The translations under genes and the position numbers were made by a program. From Mesostigma viride (taxonomy: Eukaryota; Streptophyta; Mesostigmatophyceae; Mesostigmatales; Mesostigmataceae): a DNA stretch of 60,000 nt. Of this stretch, positions 29,141 through 38,972 are shown piece by piece. A model generated the notes under the pieces. The model had not been told where the DNA came from. It was given only the letters and a program-made list of their open reading frames with translations, and did no database searches. Every line of letters starts with the position of its first letter. Within the stretch, counting starts at the first letter, position 1. The DNA lies in the NCBI GenBank assembly GCA_009746045.1, contig RPFO01000090.1, forward strand, positions 508,887 through 568,886. Direction: 5' to 3'.

Positions 29141-31200
29141 GGTGAGGTAAGATGTCGGCGCCGAGGCAGGAGCCGGAGCCGTCGGAGCAGGCCGTTCCGC
29201 ACAAGTGCCTGGATGGCCGCAGCGGCGGCCGGGGGGAGAACGAAACGCTCAGGAGTCCCCCCGATGCTGACATAGCTGTCCTCACGGCCTGCGGGCAAGG
29301 CAGTGGAGGGCGTTGCCGGCCCCCCAGAGTCCTCGGCAGAGGCAGAGGGTAACTGCAAAGGGGCAGGAGTCAGCATGTCGGCGGGAAAGAGGTCGGCCTC
29401 CGCAAAGGGGGCCGCCGGGAGCCACTGCGCAGCCTGCGGGGCCCGGTTGCGCCACGTCTCGTCGAACTGCACGTGCTTGCGCTCGATGACACGCCCGCCG
29501 CCCGTCGCCTTGTCGGGCACCCATACGAGGTAGGCCGGGGAGTCAAGCTTGTATCCCACGAAGAGGCCATCCTCAGCGCGAGAATCAAACTTCTCACGGG
29601 CTGCCCCCTCAACCAAGACGTGGGAGGGGCAGCCAAACACACGCATGCCGGATAAATCCGCAGGGCGCCCATACATGAGGAAGTAGGGCGTTGCGTGCTC
29701 CGGGTTGCTGCGGCAGGGCAGCCTGTTGATGATGTAGATGGCGCATGCAAAGGCTAGAGCCCAGAACTCCTTGCCGAGGCCAGCATGCGCCAGCATGCTC
29801 CTGGTCATGCTAACTGCGACGCCCCAGAATCGCTCCGCCACGCCGTTCTGCTCCGGCGTATAGGGGGACGAGAACTCTTGCCGCACGCCATACTCGGCGC
29901 AGACGGCGCGCCAGTCCTGGCCAGTGAAAACCGCGTCTTGGTCGGAGCGAAGCTCCACAGGCGCCGTGGCCGCGGACGCCCGGAACGGCTTGATCTCCGT
30001 GGCCAGGAAGTGACGCAGGCTCCCAACGGCAGCGTCCTTCGTCTTCAAGAAGTAAACCCAGTGAAAACGAGTGGCTTCATCCGTGATGCCCAGGACATAC
30101 CGCCAGTCCCCCAACACGGCAGGGGTCCGCATGGGACCTAGCAGGTCGCAGTGCAGGCGATGGCGAGGGGTCGCGCAGCGTGGCGTCGTGCTGGGGGGAA
30201 AGCTGCTCCGCCGCAAGTGACCGGCAGGGCAGGAAGGACACGTGGGAGCCTTGGGACCGTGGGTCACCATGTTTGAGGCGGGGTCGGCGGCTAGCCGAGC
30301 AATACGATCCGCGCCAGCGTGTCCGAGGCGCAGGTGCCACTGCATCAGGTCCACGGGGGCGGCTGATGTGGCGAGGGCATGGGGCGCCACCCCGCGGAGC
30401 AAGTAAATGCCGTCACACTCCACGAGGGGGAACGTGCGGGTCCCCAAAGTGAGGCGCAGGTGCTTAAAGTCCACATCATGGCCGGCTTTAAAGAGCTGGC
30501 TCACCGAGAGTAGGCGGGCCTGAAGGCCTGGGACATACAAAGCTGGGCCGAGGTGCACGTCCGGGGTGCCGAGCCGGAGAAGCAGAGGGCCCCTGCCGCC
30601 CGCATGCAGATTGCCGCCCGAGCCGGTGATGCGCAGCCGGAAGGCGGGATCAAATCCATCGCCAAAGTCCGCCCGGTGAGGCGTCATGTGGTACGTGGCA
30701 CCCGTGTCAACCACCCACTCCGGGGCACACCTAGCCGAGGCCGTTGCGGCCGTGTGAAGCACAGAAGGAGCGGTGGTTGAGGAACCAGCCGTCGAGTCCG
30801 AGGAGGTGCTGGGGCGGGGTGCCGAGAGACGACTGCCCGAGCGGGACGGGGAAGGCGCAAGGCCGTGCACTGGACGAAGCGAGGCCTGCCCGTGAGGCTG
30901 CACACCGTCGCGCAGGGAAGCACCTAAAGGGTTGGCGCGCAGGGAAGCACACAAAGGGCCTCGACCCACGTGGAACGCGTACGTCGTCTCCAAGGGAGGC
31001 AGGCCTGCGTCGGTGTGATGGGCGTGCCCGGCGCCGTCACCGCGGAGGTGAGCAGGGCGCTGGGCGGGATGGGCAGTCCAGCAGGTGGCGGCGTCATGTC
31101 CAGGCTTGGCGCAGACGGAGCAGGGCGGCCCGCGACCACGCCCGACCCCTGCGCCACCACCGCGACCACCACCGCGCCCGCCGCGCCCCGGCCGCTGCTG
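29141..31200 (-). CDS. Copia gag C-terminus, aspartic protease and integrase
   Basis: One long open frame. It begins with an Arg/Gln-rich low-complexity stretch, then a CCHC zinc knuckle (CSVCAKPGHDAATCW, about 31130-31085), the protease active site VVDTGATYHMTP (about 30710), the integrase HHCC region (HLRLGHAG ... CPSCPAGHLRR) and the integrase catalytic core with CDLLGPM, RSDQDAVFTG and SSPYTPEQNGVAERFWG. The D-D-E residues are all visible. The frame runs on to 29029 past the point where the RT frame takes over. Confidence 0.9.
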
Positions 31201-31262
31201 CCGCCATGGCCGTGGCCGTTGCCGTGGCCATTGCCGTGGGCGCGGCCGTTGCCGTGGCCGTG

Positions 31263-31308
<46 letters not shown>

Positions 31309-32319
31309 CTTCCGGTGCCGTTGCTGTTGCCGTTGCCGTTGCCGCGGGCACCGCCATTCCGTGGGCCACGCCCCCGGCTGCAGGGGTATGGTACGCGTGG
31401 TTGGAGGCAGAGCCAGAATCTGCAGGGGACGGGAGGCCACCCGTCAGCAGATCTTCAACTTCCATCAGGCGCTGCCGCAGGACCGGAACAGTCTCGACCT
31501 CGTCAAGACGGAGGGAGATGAGCGCGGGCCGGTACTCGGCGCGCAGACCGCTGAGGACGCTGGCAATAAAGGCAGCGACTGGGAACGTAATGCCTGCAGC
31601 CTGTAGCTTGGCGTACAGCAGTTCCGAGCGGTTCACATACGGCTCCACAGTCTCGCGAGCAGTTTGACGAAGTTGGGCCATTTGTTCCACAAGTCCAGAC
31701 GCATGGACTTGGTGAGCTTGCCATGCTCATAGACCTGGATGAGCTTGGTGATGGCCAGACTGCCCAGGCGACGATCCAGCTAGGGGAGCGTCTGCATCAA
31801 GGCACGCGCAGGCCCATCGACGACGGCCAACAAGGCAACGTAAAGGAGCCGATCCAGTTGCACGTTCTGGACAACACCTGCCAGCACTCCAAGGAGGCCA
31901 GCATAAAGGGAAACAAGGCCCAAGAAATGGTCCTTAAAAGGGATCCACAGCGTCCAATCTGAGCCGGTAAAAACCTTGACCCCACGAACATCCTTCAAAA
32001 GCTCCTTGCAAGCCACAAAGGAGGCTCGGGCGGGGCCCCCCCCCGCCGTACCGCGGCTCAAACCACCACCGTCAACCGCCGGATTCTCACCGTCGGGAGC
32101 ACCGAGGGCGGCGTCCTCGTCACCACCTGGCGGGTGCAAAGCCAGGGCAGCCAGCCCAGCTGCTGCGTCAAAAAATACTTCGCCTGGGAGACCCGAATCG
32201 GTAAGAGTTACGGATGTTGCAGTCAAAGCGGCCAGACCGGCAGCGTCGTCGGCATCAAAATCGTTACTGCCAGCAGCGCGACCCGCGGAAGCGACCTGGC
32301 TGCGAGTGCCGGAAGCCAT
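31201..32319 (-). pseudogene. Copia gag, frameshifted, containing a hexanucleotide repeat
   Basis: Starts at the ATG at 32319 (MASGTRSQVASAGRAAGSND). The first frame holds KVFTGSDWTLWIPFKDHFLG and stops at 31780. The gag core continues in a second frame as WNKWPNFVKL and in a third as MEQMAQLRQTARETVEPYVN through ASVLSGLRAEYRPALISLRL. A (GGCAAC)n array at about 31209-31340 encodes Ala-Thr repeats in one frame and Arg-Gln in another. Slippage there probably caused the frame change before the zinc knuckle. Confidence 0.8.
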
Positions 32320-32377
32320 TCCAGCAAAAAACAGCACAAAACTCCGAAAAAAAAAGGTAACGTTGACCAAGAGATTC

Positions 32378-32455
32378 CGGCCAGGAATCGAACCAAGCAC
32401 CTTTTGTATTACGCGCCAGACGGGAATCAAACCTCCGCCTACGCTGTCGTCATGC
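32378..32455 (-). ncRNA. tRNA-like segment (two pol III B-box-like motifs) in the copia leader
   Basis: On the minus strand, two tRNA T-arm-like motifs stand about 40 bases apart: GGTTTGATTCC at about 32433-32423 and GGTTCGATTCC at about 32393-32383. The second is followed by TGGCCGGAATC, which resembles a T-stem and acceptor strand. I cannot fold a complete cloverleaf, so this is a tRNA-derived relic or chance rather than a tRNA gene. Confidence 0.35.
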
Positions 32456-32566
32456 AAATCTCGCCGAAATACACAAATCTAAAGTCAACCGCGAGCAGAG
32501 CCTCGGGAAACGACTTTTACCAGCGGTAAGCAGGTCGAAAGGCGTGCGAACCGCACTCCGATGCCA

Positions 32567-32998
32567 TGTTAGGAGTGAGAAAACAATGTTTGCCACAAAG
32601 TTTTACTTTATTTCACTCAGATAAAAATAAGTCTCAGTCGGCAGCTGGCCGGCTGCTAGTTCCACCACAGGAGTGTGTGAGGTGTGAGGTACTGAGAGAG
32701 CAAACAAGGTGCGTAGCTTCGCCTTTTAAACAATTCCAGGCTCAGCTACTGGGTAGCAGTTATGATCTACCTACAACGTGGCCACACCAAACCGGGTCTT
32801 TTCTGACTGTGTGGCAGTTACAATCATAACGTGATCTCAAGCCAACCATTCACAACCAAAGTTCAAGGTCAGTCACAGAATGACTGGGTCACTTATGGAA
32901 CAGAACTTAAACATGCGGCACATGCCCGTCCATGCAGTCCAGAGCTAGCACTAAACTATAAGTACTAGTTTCAGGCAGGTGTGTCGATACTTCTGACA
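32567..32998 (-). repeat. Copia 5' LTR
   Basis: 432 bp. Carries the promoter of the element by family knowledge. Followed on the element strand by the candidate primer-binding site. Confidence 0.96.
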
Positions 32999-33003
32999 GG
33001 ATG

Positions 33004-33347
33004 CACGTCACCACACCGGGTCAAGTCAGGAATCCAAGCGCCACGCCGACTGGCCTTGTCAGCTGGGTTGTGGTCGGTAGCCACCCAGACCCAGTGGCTC
33101 TGCATGTCGCCAGCCAGTGACAGAGCGCAGTAGCGCCGAACCAGCTGGTTTAGGCGGTAGGAAGACGACCGCCCTCTGACAAACGCCCCCACCACAGCAC
33201 TGGAGTCTACGAGCCGGACGACTCGCTTACCTCGACACGCCTTGGTCCGGCACGACCACTCGACCCCCTGTGTCGCAGCAATCGCCTCCTTGTCAACGTT
33301 GATGTGGTTAGGCTGCCCCCGCCACCGGTAGGACAGTGCCGTACGCC
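33004..33347 (-). pseudogene. RNase H C-terminal half of the PAT-like element, stranded between two LTR elements
   Basis: Open in one frame: TALSYRWRGQPNHINVDKEA, RVVRLVDSSAVVGAFVRGRS and WVWVATDHNPADKASRRG. These are the INV.E, D-S and NPADK.SR blocks typical of DIRS-type RNase H. The gypsy element cuts it on the right at 33347 and the copia element on the left at 33003. Across the copia insertion the frame leads into the recombinase. Confidence 0.88.
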
Positions 33348-34051
33348 TGTAACGACTAAAAATGTTGTGTTTGCAACAGCCTCAGTATCAACATTGGTGT
33401 GAAAAGATCTTTATACCTGGGTTGGAGTCGCGACAGATAACTTAACGTCCAGAGAAGCAATGAAGATGGATCTTCAACAGTTAAGGGAATGAGTCCCCAC
33501 CCTTGTTAGACACAACAGACAAGTTATATCCAAGTCGACTATCTGTTGAAGTTATAGTTGACTTTTAGCAAGGGTTGTTTGATTGATGAAACAAGGAAAC
33601 CCTTGAATTACACCATAGCTTTAACTCTCACGCACGCATCCATGCACGACCACTGCCAACAGGATAAAAGTCAGCGTGTTCGCAGAGTCGGCTCAACCCT
33701 AACCCGGAAGGACCAATCAAAAGTGAGGATCACTCAAGATAAGATCTTATCCTCCGAATCCTCAACACAGCACAAAGCCAGCACATACTGAATCTCCATG
33801 ACCTGGAACCAGATCCACCAGGTACAACGGTATTTATAAGGAGAATCTATGACTGACTGAACAAAACCATGCAAAGTACCCTACGTGGATCAGGCCACGA
33901 CCAATGAGGGTAGAACAATAAATTCGACAGATCTCAGCAGGCCCAATATCCAATAGACGTCAAGCCTCCTAACTTCTCAAATAATTGTCCTCAAGAACTC
34001 ATAATAAGATCAACAATAGGAAAACTTTGGATGTAACATTTGGTTGTTACA
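33348..34051 (-). repeat. Gypsy 3' LTR
   Basis: 704 bp, near-identical to 42728-43428. The inner end faces the polypurine tract. Confidence 0.96.
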
Positions 34052-34430
34052 TATCTCCCCCTCAAGACAGGAACTCCCAGTTCCTAGAAACCAAGAAGAA
34101 TAAACAACAACCTCCACAAAACAACACAACAATAAACAGGAAGTCCACCACCTCTTGGGACAAGCAAGTGGGTTTTTACATCCCCAAAGGGCCTCCTATC
34201 TCATTATCATCTGATCATGACCAACCCTGAATAAGACAAATTCACCCACAGATGAAATGTCATCAAGTGACTAACACACAGGCAACCATGCCTGGATAAT
34301 ACAACTGCAAGACTACCATGAACCCAGAACTGTCATGACTGGAAATCTGGACTGGACATCAGAACTGGCCTCCTCCATTCTGGATCCCCACCTCACTCCA
34401 CAGCCCATCTCCAACCATCCTGGAAACCCT

Positions 34431-35752
34431 TCACAGAGTGAACCAATCCCCCTTCTTCGTATCCTTCCCCCTCGTTCCAAACACTGGGAAATGCTCCACC
34501 ATGGACACCAGATCTGGCCAGTTCCTGCTGACCTGAATAGCCAGGCAGGTCTCAGCAGCCTTGCCCAACTCAGCTGAAAACCTACTGCACTGGGCAGGGT
34601 AGGACAGAGTAACCACAGCCTGTCGGAGGGGGTCGAAGACCCAGCCACTGGCAGTCTTATGGCGACATAGCCAGCTGCTATAGGACCACCACAGCTGTAG
34701 AAAGGCCTTGATAGGCCCCCACCTGGCCCCCAAGATGGGTACCAGCACCCTCAAGGGCGTGAGCCTGGCCCTCAGCTCGTTAGGGAACTTTGGTAACTGC
34801 AGCCCCACGAATACCGTGCTGTCCTTGTGTGGAAAACATGACATCACAGAGCAGCTGGACGACAGAGTCATGTCAAACTCTCCCTGCTTGACAGCTTGCT
34901 CGATCAGCTCAGAGTAGGTCTGGGAATAACCAACTGGCTTGAGCTCTGCAAAAGCGAGTCTCAGTCACTCTCAGATCACTGGGCAGGGCTGCCATCAAGT
35001 CCTGGCCCTCCACCGGCCTCATGTCAAACGAAGGCCACGGGTACACTGCAAAGACGGTGTGCATAATGTAAGCCACCATGGGTGAACCAATCTCACAAAG
35101 ACTGGGGGGCAGACAGTCCAGGGCCAACTCTACCATACCCTCAGGTACTAGTTCACCCTCCTCCACCACTGTCTGGTCCAAGGCCTGCATGGCTGTGTAC
35201 AAGGATTTACACCACTCGCACTGTTCAGGAACACATTTACGGTGGTCCAAGAACTGCTCCACCTGTTTTGTTGGGACAACAGACCTGGGCAAGTGTACCA
35301 CCACCTTAGGGGGTGGAGGAGCCTCCGTAGAGGAGGGGACTGAGGCCACCGGGGTGGGGATAGCCTCCTGAGCTACCTGAGCCTCAGAGGCTGCAGGCAC
35401 AGCAGAACCCACAGTTGGAATGTGCCCAGCCCTCAAGTGTTCTGCCATCTGAGTAACCAGACCCTCCACATGATCAACCTTGTATCAAGGCCCCGTGACG
35501 CTGCTCGTGCCGTTGCTGATCATGTACCATACGCTGGAACAGGTTGAGAAAATGGGCTTCCACAAACCCAGCGTCTTCCTGGATCGAAGTACCTGTGGCT
35601 CTGGGGCCAGCGTAGTCGTGCTGAAAGACATACGTAGCCCTCACGTCCTCTTGGAGTTGGGCAGGTGGCCTGGGTGTCCCCTCAGGATGGGAGTCTGCCA
35701 TGGCTGGCAACCACAGACACACAGCACCCAAAAGGGAGTTAGCAGTGCTCAC
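34431..35752 (-). pseudogene. Extra ORF downstream of the gypsy pol, function unknown
   Basis: Three overlapping frames follow pol: 35752-35474 (MADSHPEGTPRPPAQLQEDV ... NLFQRMVHDQQRHEQRHGAL), then 35469-34909 (EGLVTQMAEHLRAG, a Pro/Val-rich stretch, VPTKQVEQFLDHRKC, CEWCKSLYTAM), then 34871-34431 (PKFPNELRARLTPLRVLVPI, TASGWVFDPLRQAVVTLSYP). They read as one protein of about 400 residues broken by two frame changes. A coiled-coil-prone start and a CxxC pair are visible. I see no transmembrane segment arrangement that would argue for an envelope-type protein and do not recognise the family. Confidence 0.5.
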
Positions 35753-35764
35753 TGGGAGCTATGA

Positions 35765-38322
35765 AGGGGAGCACACCGCTCAGAGCCCATGACATACCAC
35801 TCAGGCAAGGTGATCCCATGACGCTGACAATAGTCTAGTACAGCAGAGTGACTGTTGGTGAGATCAGACAACCACAGCCACGTAGCAGTCACCTCTAGCT
35901 CTCCCTTCCAGTGTACCTTAAACTGCAGCTGTTTAGTACGACCTTTCCCTTCACCCTGTGAGCCAACAACCGCTCCACTTCATAGATCTTCTCCCCCTCA
36001 GAATCCAACTCATAAGGCAAGGGGGCAGACAATCTGCCTGGCAAGGTGTTACGCCTGTACAGCTTCAGCTGGGCTAGGTGAAAAATATTATTCCTGAGCT
36101 TCCAGTGGAAGGCACCTGGACCTGGACCACGGTACCATAGTGAAAGGTGGCCAACACTGGGTAAGGACCCAACCAGAGTGGTTGCAGTTTCCTGCATTGC
36201 TCCTTCTCAGGCAGCACTCTGTTGGCTTCCAACAACACCAAGTCCCGGGGCTACAAAGGAATGACTGGCCACCGTTTGCTGCCAGGCGTTAGTCAGGTAC
36301 TTGTCCTGTGTCCTCAACAGCTGGGTAGCCACAATGCTGTGAGCCTCCTGGAAGGAAGCCAACAACTGCTGGACTGAACCAAGACGTCGCTGGAAAGGGC
36401 CTTCAGCGTCTCTGTCAGGCAGTTCCAAGTCGAATGGTGTCAGGGGACACTGGCCATTGCAGATCACGAAGGGGGACATCTGGTGAGGAGCCAGAGGAGA
36501 GTTGTTGATTGCGAACTCTATGAAAGGTAGCTTCTTGTCCCAGTCCTTGTTGTCGTGGGTACAATAGTGCTTTTGACACTCCCTGACAATTCTGTTCATC
36601 CTCTCCACCGCCCCAGTACTGGCACACCTGTATGCCACACCGAAGGCCAGCTTAGTGTCTAGGATGTCAAAGAATGACTTCCAAAACCCTGACAACCAAG
36701 GGGGTCCTGATCAGTGATGATCACTCTAGGCATGCCGTGCAGACGGTAGATCTCCTTCATAAACAAATCCACACACTGTGCAGCGGTGAGATGAGCATTG
36801 CAAGGAATCAGATGGCACATCCTGGAAAGTCTGTCCATGACCACAAGGATCCTGTCATTGCCACCATCTGACATGGGCAGACCACAGATAAAATCCATAG
36901 TCACACTGATCCAAGGGCGCAGGGGAATGGGCATAGCCATGGGAAAGATGGGCGTGGCTTGGTTCCTGACCTTATTTCTCTGGCAGGAGTCACAAGAATC
37001 CACAGGCCTTAACATCCTGATAAAGGCCAGGCCACCAAAACCTCTGCTGCACCTCATGAAGTAGCTTAGCATAACCAGGATGACACGCAGTCACATCGTC
37101 ATGGAAACAATGTAACACTGTGGGAATGGCCATCTCAGGCACATACACTTTCTAGTCACCGTGTGCTCTGCATCATGAGTGTGAACATACAGAACGCCCT
37201 CCCAGTATTCTACAGGTCTATTGCCAAAGTTGCCCCTCTGGATAGCTGCAGTAGCCATGTCCTCCGTTTGGTGAAGGCCTTGATGACGTCCAGCAGGGAA
37301 ATATTTAAAGGATTAGGCAACACCAGGTCCTTGTCAGGTCCCAGGGGCTGCATCTGCATCTCCTCTTCCTGCCCAGGGCTAGCCACCAACTGCTTGGATG
37401 AGACAGTAGTAGCTATAGGCCCTTTAGGCCTTGCCATCACCTGAGAGGCCAACACCTTGGACCGGCCTACCAACGCAGGGTCCATGACCCACTTCCTGGG
37501 CCTACCTCTGCTGCGCCTAGCAGGGTCTCCCTCACCTGGCTGCACTGTGGGAGTGGGCACCACACCATCAGGACTTCTCCTAAGACTGTCAGACAGTGAC
37601 TGGACACCCTCCTGGACGCCTGTCAACTCTGGGACAGAGCCCTGGTCGATGAGCATCACGGGACCACCGTTATTCCCTACAGGTGGTGTCAACAGTTGAG
37701 AAGCCTTCTGGTTGTTGGCCTGAGCTCTAGTCAAGCTCCACACTCTACCACAGAAATCAGGGCAGCACAGATGTCCAAGTCCTCATGAAAACTTCCCATC
37801 AAATCCCTCCTTCTGGACAGGGCGTCAGGCACCACATTCTGCGTACCAGGAATGTACCTCACAGAGAAAGGTCCAAACCCTCCCAGGAACTCCATCCATC
37901 CAGCCATCCTCTTACTCATCCGGGTCTGTTCCAACACATGTACCAATGGTCTGTGGTCAGTCATCAGGGTAATAGACTCGTTGCCCTGTCCATCCCTGGC
38001 GCTGCTGGCCACAGAAAACTGAGCCCCCTTCAGTAGGTGTTCCCACTTGTGACAGGCCACCACCAATCCCAGCAGCTCTTGCTCATGAACAGGGTAGTTA
38101 CGTTCTGCAGACGTCATACTCCTGGACATGTATTCTACTGGCTGAGGGCCCTTGCCATGATCTTGCATTAGTACTGCACCAATAGCACCCTGTGAGGCAT
38201 CAGACCTAACCTGGTATGGCAAGTCTGGGTTGGTGGGGCCCACCAGCAAGGGAGCAGTGGTAAGTTTCTGCTTCAACACATCAAAAGCTTGCTGGCATGC
38301 TGCAGTCCACTCAAAGGGAACA
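35765..38322 (-). pseudogene. Gypsy RNase H, integrase and chromodomain
   Basis: RNase H: SDASQGAIGAVLMQDHGKG, VEYMSRSMTSAERNYPVHEQ, LMTDHRPLVHVLEQ and VPDALSRR. Integrase: zinc-finger remnant HDDVTACHPGYAKLLHEVQQ, CDSCQRNK, the core with DFICGLPMSDGG and IITDQDPLG, then after a frameshift near 36690 DTKLAFGVAYR, VERMNRIVREC and HQMSPFVICNGQ. The C-terminal end carries a chromodomain-like motif, YEVERLLAHRVKG, then after a one-base shift FKVHWKGELEVTATWLWLSD and LDYCQRHG. Chromodomains mark the chromovirus lineage and are thought to direct integration. At least three frameshifts make this copy inactive. Confidence 0.88.
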
Positions 38323-38528
38323 AGTTAGGTTAATATTGTGCGGAAACCTTTTTGCCACTTGGGCTACTCAGGTTCCGCACAATATTACCGGCGATAACCA
38401 CTCGCCGGACACTCAAGTTCACAACGTTGTGAACTTGAGTGTCCGGCGAGTGGTTATCGCCGGTAATATTGTGCGGAACCTGAGTAGCCCAAGTGGCAAA
38501 AAGGTTTCCGCACAATATTAACCTAACT
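38323..38528. repeat. Perfect palindrome, copy 1
   Basis: 206 bp, arms of 103 bases, no mismatch seen. It yields the same 61-codon open frame on both strands, a consequence of symmetry and not evidence of coding. Confidence 0.96.
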
Positions 38529-38761
38529 AAAACCTAGCCTCTTGGGGCGAGGACGAATCACTAGGCTCGGAACACCCGTAGATATGAATATGATCGAATA
38601 TGAGCGCCGGTTCGCGCGAATATCGATATGAATATGATTGAATATGAGCATCTCCTTGGTGCGCATATGATTAGAGCCGGGTGCCAAATCGGAACGAATT
38701 ATTCCCCAAATAATCCGCTTCCGAGTGGATTCGAACCTGCGCCCGCAAGGATCCAGGTCTT
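38529..38761. other. Spacer between twin palindromes with a tRNA-like B-box
   Basis: Contains GAATATGATCGAATATGAGC-like repeats at 38587-38608 and 38630-38650, and near 38725-38745 the motif GGATTCGAACC. Its complement GGTTCGAATCC is a perfect pol III B-box consensus, preceded on the minus strand by GCGGGCGCA. This suggests tRNA-derived material, but no full tRNA is seen. Confidence 0.5.
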
Positions 38762-38967
38762 AGTTAGGTTAATATTGTGCGGAAACCTTTTTGCCACTTG
38801 GGCTACTCAGGTTCCGCACAATATTACCGGCGATAACCACTCGCCGGACACTCAAGTTCACAACGTTGTGAACTTGAGTGTCCGGCGAGTGGTTATCGCC
38901 GGTAATATTGTGCGGAACCTGAGTAGCCCAAGTGGCAAAAAGGTTTCCGCACAATATTAACCTAACT
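38762..38967. repeat. Perfect palindrome, copy 2
   Basis: Identical to copy 1 over all 206 bases by eye. Confidence 0.96.
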
Positions 38968-38972
38968 GAACA

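Larger units (their letters stand above)
26648..32998 (-). mobile_element. Ty1/copia LTR retrotransposon, nested in the PAT-like element
   Basis: 6.35 kb with LTRs of 431 and 432 bp and a perfect 5-bp target duplication GGATG (26643-26647 and 32999-33003). The LTRs begin TGTCAGAAG and end CTCCTAACA on the element strand. Next to the 5' LTR (32566 leftwards) the element strand reads TGGCATCGGAGTGCGG, a candidate primer-binding site of initiator-Met type. Next to the 3' LTR (27079-27086) it reads AAGGGGGG, the polypurine tract. The domain order PR-IN-RT-RH identifies the copia superfamily. The LTRs differ at only a few positions (for example C/A near 26693 and a 1-bp indel near 27010), so insertion is recent, but several frameshifts break the ORFs. 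Confidence 0.97.
38323..38967. mobile_element. 645-bp non-autonomous element built from two identical perfect 206-bp palindromes
   Basis: Flanked by the 5-bp duplication GAACA (38318-38322 and 38968-38972). It consists of palindrome 38323-38528, a 233-bp spacer, and an identical palindrome 38762-38967. Each palindrome has 103-base arms with no central spacer (centre AACGTT), starting AGTTAGGTTAATATTGTGCGG in shortened form AGTTAGGTTAATATTGTG and ending in its complement. Within each arm TAATATTGTGCGGAA is again inverted as TTCCGCACAATATTA. Removing the element and one GAACA restores the gypsy pol frame at LLKKDVPFEW, which proves it is an insertion. No transposase. Confidence 0.95.

Noticed and set aside
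30744-31667. Large Ala/Val-rich plus-strand ORFs opposite the copia gag
   Set aside because: Shadows of the minus-strand gag/protease region and its GGCAAC repeat.
38323-38967. Four copies of a 61-codon ORF on both strands of the palindromes, suggesting a small conserved peptide
   Set aside because: The copies are forced to be identical by the palindromic symmetry and the identical pair; there is no independent evidence of coding.
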